Positions 56,808 to 64,000 of a DNA stretch of 64,000 nucleotides are shown here, in pieces; position 1 is the stretch's first letter, and the number at the start of each line of letters is the position of its first letter. A program made the translations under genes and the position numbers. Under the pieces are notes generated by a model. That model had not been told where the DNA came from. It ran no database searches and saw only the letters and a program-made list of their open reading frames with translations. This DNA is from Photobacterium leiognathi (lineage in GTDB: Bacteria > Pseudomonadota > Gammaproteobacteria > Enterobacterales > Vibrionaceae): positions 62,001-126,000 of the forward strand of contig NZ_CP131601.1 of assembly GCF_030685535.1 (NCBI RefSeq). The letters are read 5' to 3'.

Positions 56808-57668
56808 ATGTTAGAAATGACCAAGGCCAGAGCGTTTTGGCAATTAGCACGTTTTGACCGCCCAATCGGCAGTCTTTTATTGTTATGGTCAACCTTATGG
56901 GCACTGTTTTTAGCCGCAGATGGGATGCCAAATATCAATGTCTTAGTGGTGTTTGTGCTCGGTGTGATTTTTATGCGTGCAGCAGGGTGTGTGATCAACG
57001 ATTTTGCTGATCGTAATTTTGATGGTCATGTCAAACGTACTAAGCATCGCCCAATGCCATCGGGAAAGGTATCGGAGCGTGAAGCATTAGGGCTGTTTTT
57101 CTTATTAGTACTGGTCTCGTTTTTGCTGGTACTAACAATGAATAAATTAACCATCATGTTGTCTGTGGTGGGGCTGTTATTAGCATCGAGCTATCCGTTT
57201 ATGAAGCGCTATACTCACTTACCGCAGTTGGTATTAGGTGTGGCATTTGGTTGGTCAATTCCAATGGCCTATGCAGCACAAGCGGGCAATTTATCGGTCA
57301 GTGCATGGTTGTTGTTTGCGGCAAATATTTTGTGGACGATTGCTTACGACACTCAATATGCGATGGTAGATCGTGATGATGATTTGAAAGTTGGTATTAA
57401 ATCAACGGCGATTTTATTTGGTCGCTTCGATAAATTAATCATTGGTGTACTGCAACTGACAACGCTCGGGTTATTGATTGCCGTTGGTATGGTGTTACAG
57501 TTAGGGCAAGTTTTCTACTGGTGCTTATTATTAGCATCATGCTTATTTGTTTATCAGCAAATGTTGCTCAAAGAACGCCAACGAGAAAGCTGTTTCCGTG
57601 CCTTTTTGAATAACAACTACTTTGGCATGATTGTCTGCTTAGGTATTGTATTAAGTGTTTGCTTATAA
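56808..57668 (+). CDS. ubiA: 4-hydroxybenzoate octaprenyltransferase
   Basis: Membrane prenyltransferase of 286 residues that adds the polyprenyl tail. The two Mg-binding motifs are NDFADRNFD (64-72) and [12 protein letters not shown], spread over about nine helices. It acts right after UbiC and upstream of UbiD, also encoded in this window at 12881. Confidence 0.95.
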   Translation: MLEMTKARAFWQLARFDRPIGSLLLLWSTLWALFLAADGMPNINVLVVFVLGVIFMRAAGCVINDFADRNFDGHVKRTKHRPMPSGKVSEREALGLFFLLVLVSFLLVLTMNKLTIMLSVVGLLLASSYPFMKRYTHLPQLVLGVAFGWSIPMAYAAQAGNLSVSAWLLFAANILWTIAYDTQYAMVDRDDDLKVGIKSTAILFGRFDKLIIGVLQLTTLGLLIAVGMVLQLGQVFYWCLLLASCLFVYQQMLLKERQRESCFRAFLNNNYFGMIVCLGIVLSVCL

Positions 57669-57685
57669 AACTGAAAATGAGCAAT

Positions 57686-57716
57686 AAAAAAAGCGCCTTC
57701 AAGGCGCTTTTTTTGT
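57686..57716. terminator. Bidirectional terminator between ubiA and plsB
   Basis: AAAAAAAGCGCCTT-CA-AGGCGCTTTTTTT lies between convergent genes. It is a further intact site of the type hit by the IS. Confidence 0.92.
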
Positions 57717-57735
57717 ATCAGAACACTAGGGAGAA

Positions 57736-60195
57736 TTACGCTTGTGTCTCTGCTGTTAGTTCTTCTTTTTTATCATCATCAGGCTGCATCACCGCTTGAA
57801 TGGTGAGACTCACTTCTGGTGATACTAGCGATGTAAGAAGATTTGCCAAATTCTCAACCGGGCGAGTGACTGCGTGGCATTCACTGTTTAAGTAACCTTC
57901 GCTACGTAATGTTTTCACTAAGCTACTGAATACACCTTTGTCGAAGAACTCAGGGGCATTTATACCGTGTAGACGGCTTAGACGCTGTGCTAATACTTGG
58001 CTGTGTTGCTCTAAGTCATCTTTCGCCATTTCAGGCTCAGCACGCAGTAGCGTTAAAGTGATCGCGTAGCGTTGCAGGGTTTCTGAAATCGTACGTGCAA
58101 GTAGCTGTAGTGAGCGAATACGTGCGCTATTGATTGAAATATTAATGCCGTCATTAAGTAGTAGACGCTGACGTACTAGCTCATCAATGATCTTATCAAT
58201 CTCAGTATTCAGTTGCTCTTCATCAAAGCGTAAGAATAACTCTGCTTTCAAGAATGGGTAGAGTAACTCTACTTGCTCATGGATCTCATCGTTCGTCAGG
58301 CTTTCTTGCTGTACCACGATGTGGGCAATCAATGATGGCAACGCAAACAAGTGAATGATGTTATTGCGGTAGTAGGTCATCAGAATCGATTGCTGGCGAT
58401 CAAGCGAGATAATATCGCCTAACGTATCACGCTCTACCACGAATTTATCCATCGCAATGGCGTGATCAATCATCTGCTCAGCACTTTCTTTTGGTGTCGT
58501 ACATTCGCTTGAGTATGGGGTATTACGCAGCAGCTCAAGGTAGCATTCGATCTGCTGCTCTAGTACTTCACGACTCAATGCACGTTGGCGAGATGAGAGC
58601 AGCGCAAGGGCACACAGTGTCATGGCGTTAGTGGCTGCCGCATCGTTAATATGCGTCATCATTTTAACGGCTAGGTCATTAACCACAGGGTTTAACCATG
58701 TCGGCTTTTGTGGCTCGATAGGGTTAATCTCTTTGTGCCACTCTGGTACGTTATCGTTGAGGTATTGGTTAAGTGGAATTGGCTCACCAAAGTTCACGTA
58801 ACCTTCGCCTAAATTGCGTAATTTACGTAAAGTTCGCAGCACTTGTCCGGCATTTTCTTTTTCTTTGCGCTTACCTTGTAGCTCTTTAGCATAGGTACCC
58901 ACTTCCATCACATGCTCGTAACCAATGTACACAGGCACAAGCGTAACAGGACGGTTAAGACCGCGCAGCATCGCTTGAATGGTCATTGAAAGCATACCGG
59001 TTTTGGCAGGAAGCAGACGACCCGTACGAGAACGACCACCTTCACTGAAGTACTCAACGGAATAACCTTTGGTAAATAGCTCAGATAAGTATTCACGAAA
59101 TACCGTTGAGTACAGGCGATCGCCACGGAAGCTACGACGAATAAAGAACGCACCACCACGGCGGAAAATCGGACCTGCTGGGAAGAAGTTTAAGTTAATA
59201 CCAGCGGCAATGTGCGGTGGTACTAAACCTTCGTTGTATAGCACGTAAGAAAGCAATAAGTAGTCCATGTGACTACGGTGACAAGGCACATACACAATCT
59301 CATGACCATCTTGTGCTAAACGACGCACGCGTTGTGCCCCTTTGATGTTTAAGCCTTGGTAGAGTTTATTCCATAGCCAGCCAAGGAAACGTTCACCGTT
59401 TTTGATCAATGGGTATGAGAAATCCGCAGCAATTTCTTCCATCATACCAATGGCTTCTTTGCGTACTTTCTCGACTGGCACTTGGCGGCTGATCGCTTCT
59501 TCTTGTACGACTTTATCGATCGCTTTTGATTCAAGTAGGCGCTTGAACAGCTGTTGGCGATCAGGTAAACGAGGACCTGATGCCGCAATCTGCTGGCGAG
59601 AGAAATGGATCTTAGCCACACGTGCTAATTTCTGCGCGATAGCATCATCAGTACCGTGATGATCGGCCATGTAACGTAGTGATACAGGCGTGCTTAAACG
59701 AACTAAACAGTCACGACCATGGCTGAGAATTGCCCAGAACTTTGCCGGGCCATTAAGTGGACGTAATGCGGGTTTGCGCTTGGATTCTTTACCAGGTGCA
59801 CGTCCCCATAATATAGAAGCAGGAATAAGCTGAACATTTAATTCAGGATCTTGTTTGTGTTGCTCAAGTAACTCAGTAAAGAGTTCGATTGACTCTTGAG
59901 GCAGCGCACTCGTTGAGCCAAAAACACTTGGACCTTCAGCAACAAAGACAAAACGTGGAAAGCTTTGACCGTTAATTTCTAGCTTAGATAGCGGATCAGG
60001 CAAGCCTAGTGCCTTAGCGCTATTGCGTAGCGTTAACAAGTCGGTGTTTGAACAGTACGGTAAGATGTAGACGATAGGTCGTTCTAAATCTAACTCCAAA
60101 TCCGCCACGGGATCGGAGGGAATAGTTGCGGGTTTAACCAGTATCGAAAGCGGCAACTTTAATAACTGTTGATAAAATTTCTGCCAACGTGACAT
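57736..60195 (-). CDS. plsB: Glycerol-3-phosphate acyltransferase
   Basis: Inner-membrane enzyme that starts phospholipid synthesis by acylating position 1 of glycerol-3-phosphate. It has 819 residues from [15 protein letters not shown] at 60195. The HX4D catalytic motif is in [10 protein letters not shown] (about 305-310), followed by [10 protein letters not shown] and [13 protein letters not shown]. The plsB-lexA divergent arrangement is close to that of enteric bacteria. Confidence 0.95.
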   Translation of the reverse strand: MSRWQKFYQQLLKLPLSILVKPATIPSDPVADLELDLERPIVYILPYCSNTDLLTLRNSAKALGLPDPLSKLEINGQSFPRFVFVAEGPSVFGSTSALPQESIELFTELLEQHKQDPELNVQLIPASILWGRAPGKESKRKPALRPLNGPAKFWAILSHGRDCLVRLSTPVSLRYMADHHGTDDAIAQKLARVAKIHFSRQQIAASGPRLPDRQQLFKRLLESKAIDKVVQEEAISRQVPVEKVRKEAIGMMEEIAADFSYPLIKNGERFLGWLWNKLYQGLNIKGAQRVRRLAQDGHEIVYVPCHRSHMDYLLLSYVLYNEGLVPPHIAAGINLNFFPAGPIFRRGGAFFIRRSFRGDRLYSTVFREYLSELFTKGYSVEYFSEGGRSRTGRLLPAKTGMLSMTIQAMLRGLNRPVTLVPVYIGYEHVMEVGTYAKELQGKRKEKENAGQVLRTLRKLRNLGEGYVNFGEPIPLNQYLNDNVPEWHKEINPIEPQKPTWLNPVVNDLAVKMMTHINDAAATNAMTLCALALLSSRQRALSREVLEQQIECYLELLRNTPYSSECTTPKESAEQMIDHAIAMDKFVVERDTLGDIISLDRQQSILMTYYRNNIIHLFALPSLIAHIVVQQESLTNDEIHEQVELLYPFLKAELFLRFDEEQLNTEIDKIIDELVRQRLLLNDGINISINSARIRSLQLLARTISETLQRYAITLTLLRAEPEMAKDDLEQHSQVLAQRLSRLHGINAPEFFDKGVFSSLVKTLRSEGYLNSECHAVTRPVENLANLLTSLVSPEVSLTIQAVMQPDDDKKEELTAETQA

Positions 60196-60547
60196 ATTTA
60201 TAACGAGCCTCAGAATCTTAATGCGCCGCAAGGATAGCAGAAAATGATTGATTTCATGCTGCTAAAATACGGCAGATAACATTTAAATTATCATTATTTA
60301 TGGTCTTTTATGGTCTATTTTTTGCCAATTCTCGGCGCAAAAAATAATCTGGCACGACCAGTGAGTAAAATCTAATTGATTATGCTCGAATTATTATTTT
60401 TTGCGATAGTGTTGGGATAATTTAGTTATGCAAAGTTAAATAGCTTTGAATAACTGATCAAATTGGTGTTTTCGTAAACAATTGCCTTTTAATGTGGCGT
60501 AACACTGGATATACTCACAGTGAACTGTATAAAAAGACAGGTGACTC
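60196..60547. other. Divergent promoter region plsB / lexA
   Basis: 352 bp without a gene. It contains the direct repeat TTATGGTC-TTTTATGGTC (about 60299-60315), an inverted repeat ATTTTTTGC / GCAAAAAAT (60317-60325, 60337-60345) and the two LexA boxes. Confidence 0.6.
60505..60540 (+). promoter_or_regulatory. Tandem LexA (SOS) boxes upstream of lexA
   Basis: CTGTATAAAAAGACAG (60525-60540) fits CTGT-N8-ACAG exactly. CTGGATATACTCACAG (60505-60520) differs at one position. They are 4 bp apart, as in the doubly controlled E. coli lexA promoter. This predicts autoregulation. Confidence 0.88.
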
Positions 60548-61168
60548 ATGAAGCCGTTGACATTACGCCAACAACAAGTCTTTGATTTGATCAAAGCGAA
60601 GATAGATGAAACTGGTATGCCACCAACACGTGCGGAAATTGCACGTGAATTAGGTTTTCGCTCAGCGAATGCGGCAGAAGAACATTTAAAAGCGTTAGCA
60701 CGTAAAGAAGTATTGGAAATCATTCCGGGGGCTTCACGTGGTATTCGCCTATTGGTAACAGAGGAAGAGCCAGAAGAGCAAGGGCTACCATTGATTGGTC
60801 GTGTTGCTGCTGGTGAACCGATTTTAGCGCAAGAGCATGTTGAAGCGCATTACGAAGTCGATCCTATGTTATTTAAACCTCGTGCTGACTTTTTACTGCG
60901 TGTAAATGGCATGAGTATGAAGAATATCGGTATTATGGATGGCGATTTATTGGCTGTGCATAAAACCCAAGATGTGCATAACGGTCAAGTTGTGGTTGCT
61001 CGTGTTGACGACGACGTGACAGTTAAGCGTCTTGATAAAAAAGGCTCTAAAGTCTTGCTCCATGCGGAAAACGAAGAGTTTTCACCGATTGAAGTTGATT
61101 TAGAACACCAAAGCTTAACCATTGAAGGTATTGCCGTTGGCGTGATCCGCAACGCCGATTGGATGTGA
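60548..61168 (+). CDS. lexA: SOS repressor LexA
   Basis: 206 residues. The N-terminal winged helix includes [26 protein letters not shown]. The self-cleavage site A88-G89 is in GRVAAGEP, with catalytic S123 (NGMSMKNIG) and K160 (VTVKRL). It represses DNA-damage genes until RecA filaments trigger cleavage. Its own boxes lie directly upstream. Confidence 0.97.
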   Translation: MKPLTLRQQQVFDLIKAKIDETGMPPTRAEIARELGFRSANAAEEHLKALARKEVLEIIPGASRGIRLLVTEEEPEEQGLPLIGRVAAGEPILAQEHVEAHYEVDPMLFKPRADFLLRVNGMSMKNIGIMDGDLLAVHKTQDVHNGQVVVARVDDDVTVKRLDKKGSKVLLHAENEEFSPIEVDLEHQSLTIEGIAVGVIRNADWM

Positions 61169-61198
61169 TGGTTTAAGAACGACGGATTGAGTGAAATA

Positions 61199-61228
61199 GA
61201 AAAGCGTGGCGAAAGCTGCGCTTTTTTA
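61199..61228 (+). terminator. Intrinsic terminator after lexA
   Basis: AAAAGCGTGGC pairs with GCTGCGCTTTT around a GAAA tetraloop (with G-U pairs) and is followed by T-rich DNA. It lies inside the long frame that continues upstream of the next gene, so that gene must start later. Confidence 0.85.
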
Positions 61229-61309
61229 TTATCTAAAAACCGCGAAGGTAATTTTGCAAATCTAACTGATAACTATTATCATCTATTTAACCGTGAGGAG
61301 AGGATGATA

Positions 61310-62107
61310 ATGACGAAAGTAGATCGCTATGTAATTCCTTCAGATTTGCTTCAGCCACTTTGGTATCGCAGTCGTGAAAGTCTTGCTGATGATGGATTAA
61401 TTTATGATCCAGTCGCGGCGGCGGCTTGTCGTCAGTGTTATCTCGTGCCCGATTGCGTCAATCAAGATGTTCCTCAGCGCCAATTATTACATGCGACACT
61501 GACTCTACAATGTGATCATCAGGTCAGGGATTTTCTCACTCGTCATCCTCAAGGGTTAATCGTCAATGTTGGCGCAGGACTCGATACCCGATTTTACCGC
61601 CTTGATAACGGACGTTGCCGTTGGTTTGAGTTAGATACCGATGAAAACCTATTGTGGCGAGAAAAGCTATTTCATCGCAGCGATCGCTACACGTTAAAAA
61701 CCGGTTCAGTATTAGAGCTGGACTGGTTGAAGCGACTGCCTAAAATGACGCATACCTCAATGATGTTATTGTGCGATCAAGCATTATTAAGCTGTGATTC
61801 ACAACAATTAGCGACATTTTTGCAAAAGATAGGCTGTAGTTTTAGCAATATCGAGATCTGTGTGGTTGTGGCTGGTGATCTCTGTCATAGCCCACTTGCA
61901 AAAAAAATGGGGTGCAGTAAATATCAACATGGCTACCGTTATCCTGCTCAGCAAGTGTTAAATTGGTTACCTTGGGCTGAATTAGTTCACTGCTACAGCC
62001 CATTAGATCGTGCTTGCCCACGGTGGCGAGCTTGGCAACGTTGGATCGCAAAGATGCCGAGTATGAAATATCGCTTAACTCCAGTGTTGGTCCATTTGAA
62101 ATTATAA
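61310..62107 (+). CDS. LCMT/PPM1-like SAM-dependent methyltransferase
   Basis: 265 residues. The SAM loop VNVGAGLDTRFYRLD (about 86-99) and the following FELDTDE are typical of the leucine carboxyl methyltransferase-type family. The substrate is unknown. GAGGAGAGG at 61294-61302 best serves the ATG at 61310; 61304 is also possible, while frames opening at 61187 cross the lexA terminator. Many Cys and His residues occur. Confidence 0.77.
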   Translation: MTKVDRYVIPSDLLQPLWYRSRESLADDGLIYDPVAAAACRQCYLVPDCVNQDVPQRQLLHATLTLQCDHQVRDFLTRHPQGLIVNVGAGLDTRFYRLDNGRCRWFELDTDENLLWREKLFHRSDRYTLKTGSVLELDWLKRLPKMTHTSMMLLCDQALLSCDSQQLATFLQKIGCSFSNIEICVVVAGDLCHSPLAKKMGCSKYQHGYRYPAQQVLNWLPWAELVHCYSPLDRACPRWRAWQRWIAKMPSMKYRLTPVLVHLKL

Positions 62108-62454
62108 AAATTTCAAAAAACGATTGCTATTTCCTTTTGTTATCCATTTATAAGCTAACTCATTAATATTAGTAATGCGAATATTGATGGGGTTGTTTGT
62201 TTCTATATTTCAATATCTTATCTACTTTGTTGTTAGTTTCTTTCTGATTTTTATTCTTTGCGTTATTCATAAATCCTGCCTACGTTAAATATATCGAGAC
62301 ATTTTTATGTGTTGGTATGTGCTATTTAAAAATGCTTCAAATTATAAAAGCAAAGTCATTAGTGGTGATGATAAAAAATAAGATCTGTTGAAGCATCAGA
62401 GCCACATAGAAATCGTTCATTTTGTATATTTGAATGACAGGGGAGGTCAAGGTG
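62108..62454. other. Intergenic region upstream of the cox operon
   Basis: 347 bp, AT-rich, no gene seen. A 9-bp inverted repeat ATGCTTCAA (62332-62340) and TTGAAGCAT (62388-62396), 47 bp apart, may be an operator pair or a large stem before coxB. Confidence 0.45.
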
Positions 62455-63597
62455 ATGATTCGTTCATTGATCGCAGGAAGTGCGGGTGTATTTTTCTCAC
62501 TGCCAGTGATGGCAGAAACCTTGCAATTGAACATGACGCCAGGCGTGACTGCGGTAAGTCAGGATGTATATGGTCTTCATATGACCATTCTTTACATTTG
62601 TATCGCTATTGGTGTGGTGGTGTTCGGTGCGATGTTTTGGGCGATTTTCCATCATCGAAAATCCAAAGGGGCGAAACCAGCCTCGTTTCATGAAAGTACT
62701 AAAGTCGAAATTATCTGGACGGTGATCCCTTTTATCATTCTCATTGCGATGGCAGTACCTGCGACCAAGACCTTAATCGCAATGGAAGATACCTCTAAAT
62801 CTGATGTCACCATTTTGGTTACTGGCTCGCAATGGAAATGGCATTACAGCTATTTCGATCAAGATGTTGAATATTATTCCCACCTTGCGACTAGCGCCGA
62901 GCAGATCAGCAATCAGCGTCAAAAACGCGATAACTACTTACTTGAGGTGGATTATCCGTTAGTCCTTCCTGTTGGGCAAAAAGTTCGCTTTCTTATTACT
63001 TCACAAGACGTGATTCACTCATGGTGGGTTCCTGCATTCGCCGTGAAAAAAGATGCCAATCCCGGCTTTATTAATGAAGCATGGACACGGATAGATAAAC
63101 CCGGCATTTATCGTGGTCAATGTGCCGAGTTGTGCGGAAAAGATCATGGCTTTATGCCGATTGTGGTGATTGCCAAACCGCAAGCAGAATACGAGGAATG
63201 GCTACAACAAATCAAGATCACCCAGCGTAAGGCTAAGGAAGAAGAGCAGCGACTACTGGATATGGAAATGACCATGGATGAGCTAATGACCTTAGGAGAG
63301 AAAACCTATGTTGCCCGATGTGCAATGTGTCACCAAGCTAATGGTCAAGGTCTTCCTGGGGCATTTCCAGCGCTCGCCAGTGAAGGCGTCTCGGTCGATC
63401 CAAAGCGTAAACTTGAACATATCAGTGTGGTAGTGCACGGCAAAAATGGTACCGCAATGCAAGCGTTTGGACCTCAGCTAAGTTTGAAGGAGTTAGCTGC
63501 TGTTATCACTTACGAGCGTAACGCGTGGGGTAATGATACTGGTGAAGTGATTCAAGCTGCAGAAGTGCAAGCAATTAAAAATGGCCAGCAATTATAA
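62455..63597 (+). CDS. coxB: Cytochrome c oxidase subunit II with fused cytochrome c domain
   Basis: 380 residues. It has a signal peptide, two membrane helices (about 40-65 and 85-105), then the periplasmic CuA domain with H188 and CAELCGKDHGFM (C223, C227, H231, M234). A class I cytochrome c domain follows, with the haem motif CAMCH at 289-293. It passes electrons from cytochrome c to subunit I. The ATG at 62455 follows GGGGAGGTCAAGG; an upstream in-frame ATG at 62434 is less likely. coxA follows. Confidence 0.93.
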   Translation: MIRSLIAGSAGVFFSLPVMAETLQLNMTPGVTAVSQDVYGLHMTILYICIAIGVVVFGAMFWAIFHHRKSKGAKPASFHESTKVEIIWTVIPFIILIAMAVPATKTLIAMEDTSKSDVTILVTGSQWKWHYSYFDQDVEYYSHLATSAEQISNQRQKRDNYLLEVDYPLVLPVGQKVRFLITSQDVIHSWWVPAFAVKKDANPGFINEAWTRIDKPGIYRGQCAELCGKDHGFMPIVVIAKPQAEYEEWLQQIKITQRKAKEEEQRLLDMEMTMDELMTLGEKTYVARCAMCHQANGQGLPGAFPALASEGVSVDPKRKLEHISVVVHGKNGTAMQAFGPQLSLKELAAVITYERNAWGNDTGEVIQAAEVQAIKNGQQL

Positions 63598-63608
63598 GGA
63601 GTATGAGC

Positions 63609-64000
63609 ATGACGGATATGTCGCGACAAGAAGCCGAAGTAGCTGCTGGACACATAGATACGGAGCAGGATCATCATGAGCATCAACCTGCAAAGGGGTT
63701 AAAGCGCTGGCTGTTTACCACTAACCATAAAGACATTGGCACACTTTATCTATTGTTCAGTTTAACCATGTTCTTTGTTGGTGGCGCAATGGCGATGGTG
63801 ATCCGCGCGGAGTTATTCCAGCCTGGATTACAGCTCGTTGAGCCTAACTTCTTTAATCAAATGACAACTGTACATGGTTTGATCATGGTGTTTGGGGCGG
63901 TGATGCCAGCCTTTACTGGGCTTGCAAACTGGATGATCCCAATGATGATTGGGGCACCTGATATGGCACTGCCAAGGATGAATAACTGGAGTTTTTGGAT
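63609..64000 (+). CDS. coxA: Cytochrome c oxidase subunit I, cut by window edge
   Basis: Catalytic haem-copper subunit. 130 codons are visible. A His/Glu-rich cytoplasmic start is followed by KRWLFTTNHKDIGTLYLLFSLTMFFVGGAMAMVIRAELFQPG and MTTVHGLIMVFGAVMPAFTGLANWMIPMMIGAPDMALPR, which are hallmarks of aa3-type subunit I; the His in TVHGLIM is a haem a ligand. AAGGAG at 63596-63601 favours the ATG at 63609 over 63603. It belongs to the coxB operon. Confidence 0.95.
   Translation, partial: MTDMSRQEAEVAAGHIDTEQDHHEHQPAKGLKRWLFTTNHKDIGTLYLLFSLTMFFVGGAMAMVIRAELFQPGLQLVEPNFFNQMTTVHGLIMVFGAVMPAFTGLANWMIPMMIGAPDMALPRMNNWSFW

Noticed and set aside
61187..61309. N-terminal extension of the methyltransferase
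   Set aside because: The extra frame runs through the lexA terminator hairpin and lacks a ribosome site; GAGGAGAGG marks a later start.
1..64000. CRISPR array, prophage or restriction/defence island
   Set aside because: No regularly spaced repeats, no phage structural genes and no defence gene cluster were seen. The EVE protein is isolated among housekeeping genes.
1..64000. tRNA or rRNA genes
   Set aside because: No cloverleaf-like GTTCGA/CCA arrangements or rRNA-like conserved blocks were noticed in the intergenic regions. This was by eye, not with a covariance search.

Overview
The window reads as chromosomal DNA of a marine gammaproteobacterium of the Vibrionaceae, most likely Photobacterium. 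The reasons are moderate GC content, the protein sequences of the housekeeping genes, MshA-type pilins and enteric-like gene neighbourhoods (rhlB-gppA, trxA-rho, ubiD-fre, rhtB/pldB-yigL, yhhM/yhhN/yhhL-rsmD/ftsYEX-rpoH, glpEG, ubiCA, plsB/lexA). Nearly all of it is core genome. No tRNA, rRNA, prophage or CRISPR array was seen. The most distinctive feature is four copies of one 1,503-bp IS4-family (IS50/Tn5-like) insertion sequence.

Layout. 1-5260: gor (cut by the left edge), rlmJ, prlC and an orphan MshA-like pilin. 5310-6812: IS copy 1. 6874-15800: gppA-rhlB facing trxA and rho, a secreted protein of unknown function, a long-form ubiD, and a ferredoxin plus fre pair. 15836-17338: IS copy 2. 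17376-32113: an EamA transporter, uspA, ftnA, uspB, an MscS channel, a YhiN flavoprotein, two cold-shock genes flanking two tiny ORFs, the arginine decarboxylase/antiporter pair, a second MshA-like pilin, a slyB-like gene, tapT, a lipoprotein and an EVE-domain protein. 32161-33663: IS copy 3. 33696-44392: yigL, pldB, rhtB, an EAL-HDOD protein, dps with an OxyR site, a patatin-like protein, a LysR regulator, an AbgT transporter, an SDR and a frameshifted acyltransferase. 44415-45917: IS copy 4. 45938-64000: yhhM, a predicted 26-residue membrane peptide, yhhN, yhhL-rsmD, ftsYEX, rpoH, a DnaA-box and GATC-rich gap, glpE, glpG, a FliL paralogue, ubiCA, plsB, lexA, a methyltransferase and the start of an aa3-type cytochrome c oxidase operon (cut by the right edge).

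Main observation. All four IS copies lie between convergent genes, inside sequences that are, or were, bidirectional intrinsic terminator hairpins. In the three copies with intact target duplications, the duplicated site is centred exactly on the dyad axis of the hairpin: 9 bp for the two hairpins with an odd-length centre and 10 bp for the one with an even centre. The element carries its own intrinsic terminator just inside its left end, so it may partly replace the terminator it splits. Copy 1 has unrelated half-terminators on its two sides and is probably a junction made by recombination between two IS copies.

Functional themes are translation, secretion and cell division (rho, ftsYEX, rpoH, rlmJ, rsmD, tapT); redox and ubiquinone (gor, trxA, ubiD, fre, ubiCA, coxBA); stress (uspA, uspB, dps, ftnA, lexA, csp, mscS, adiA); and lipid metabolism (plsB, pldB, yhhN, patatin).
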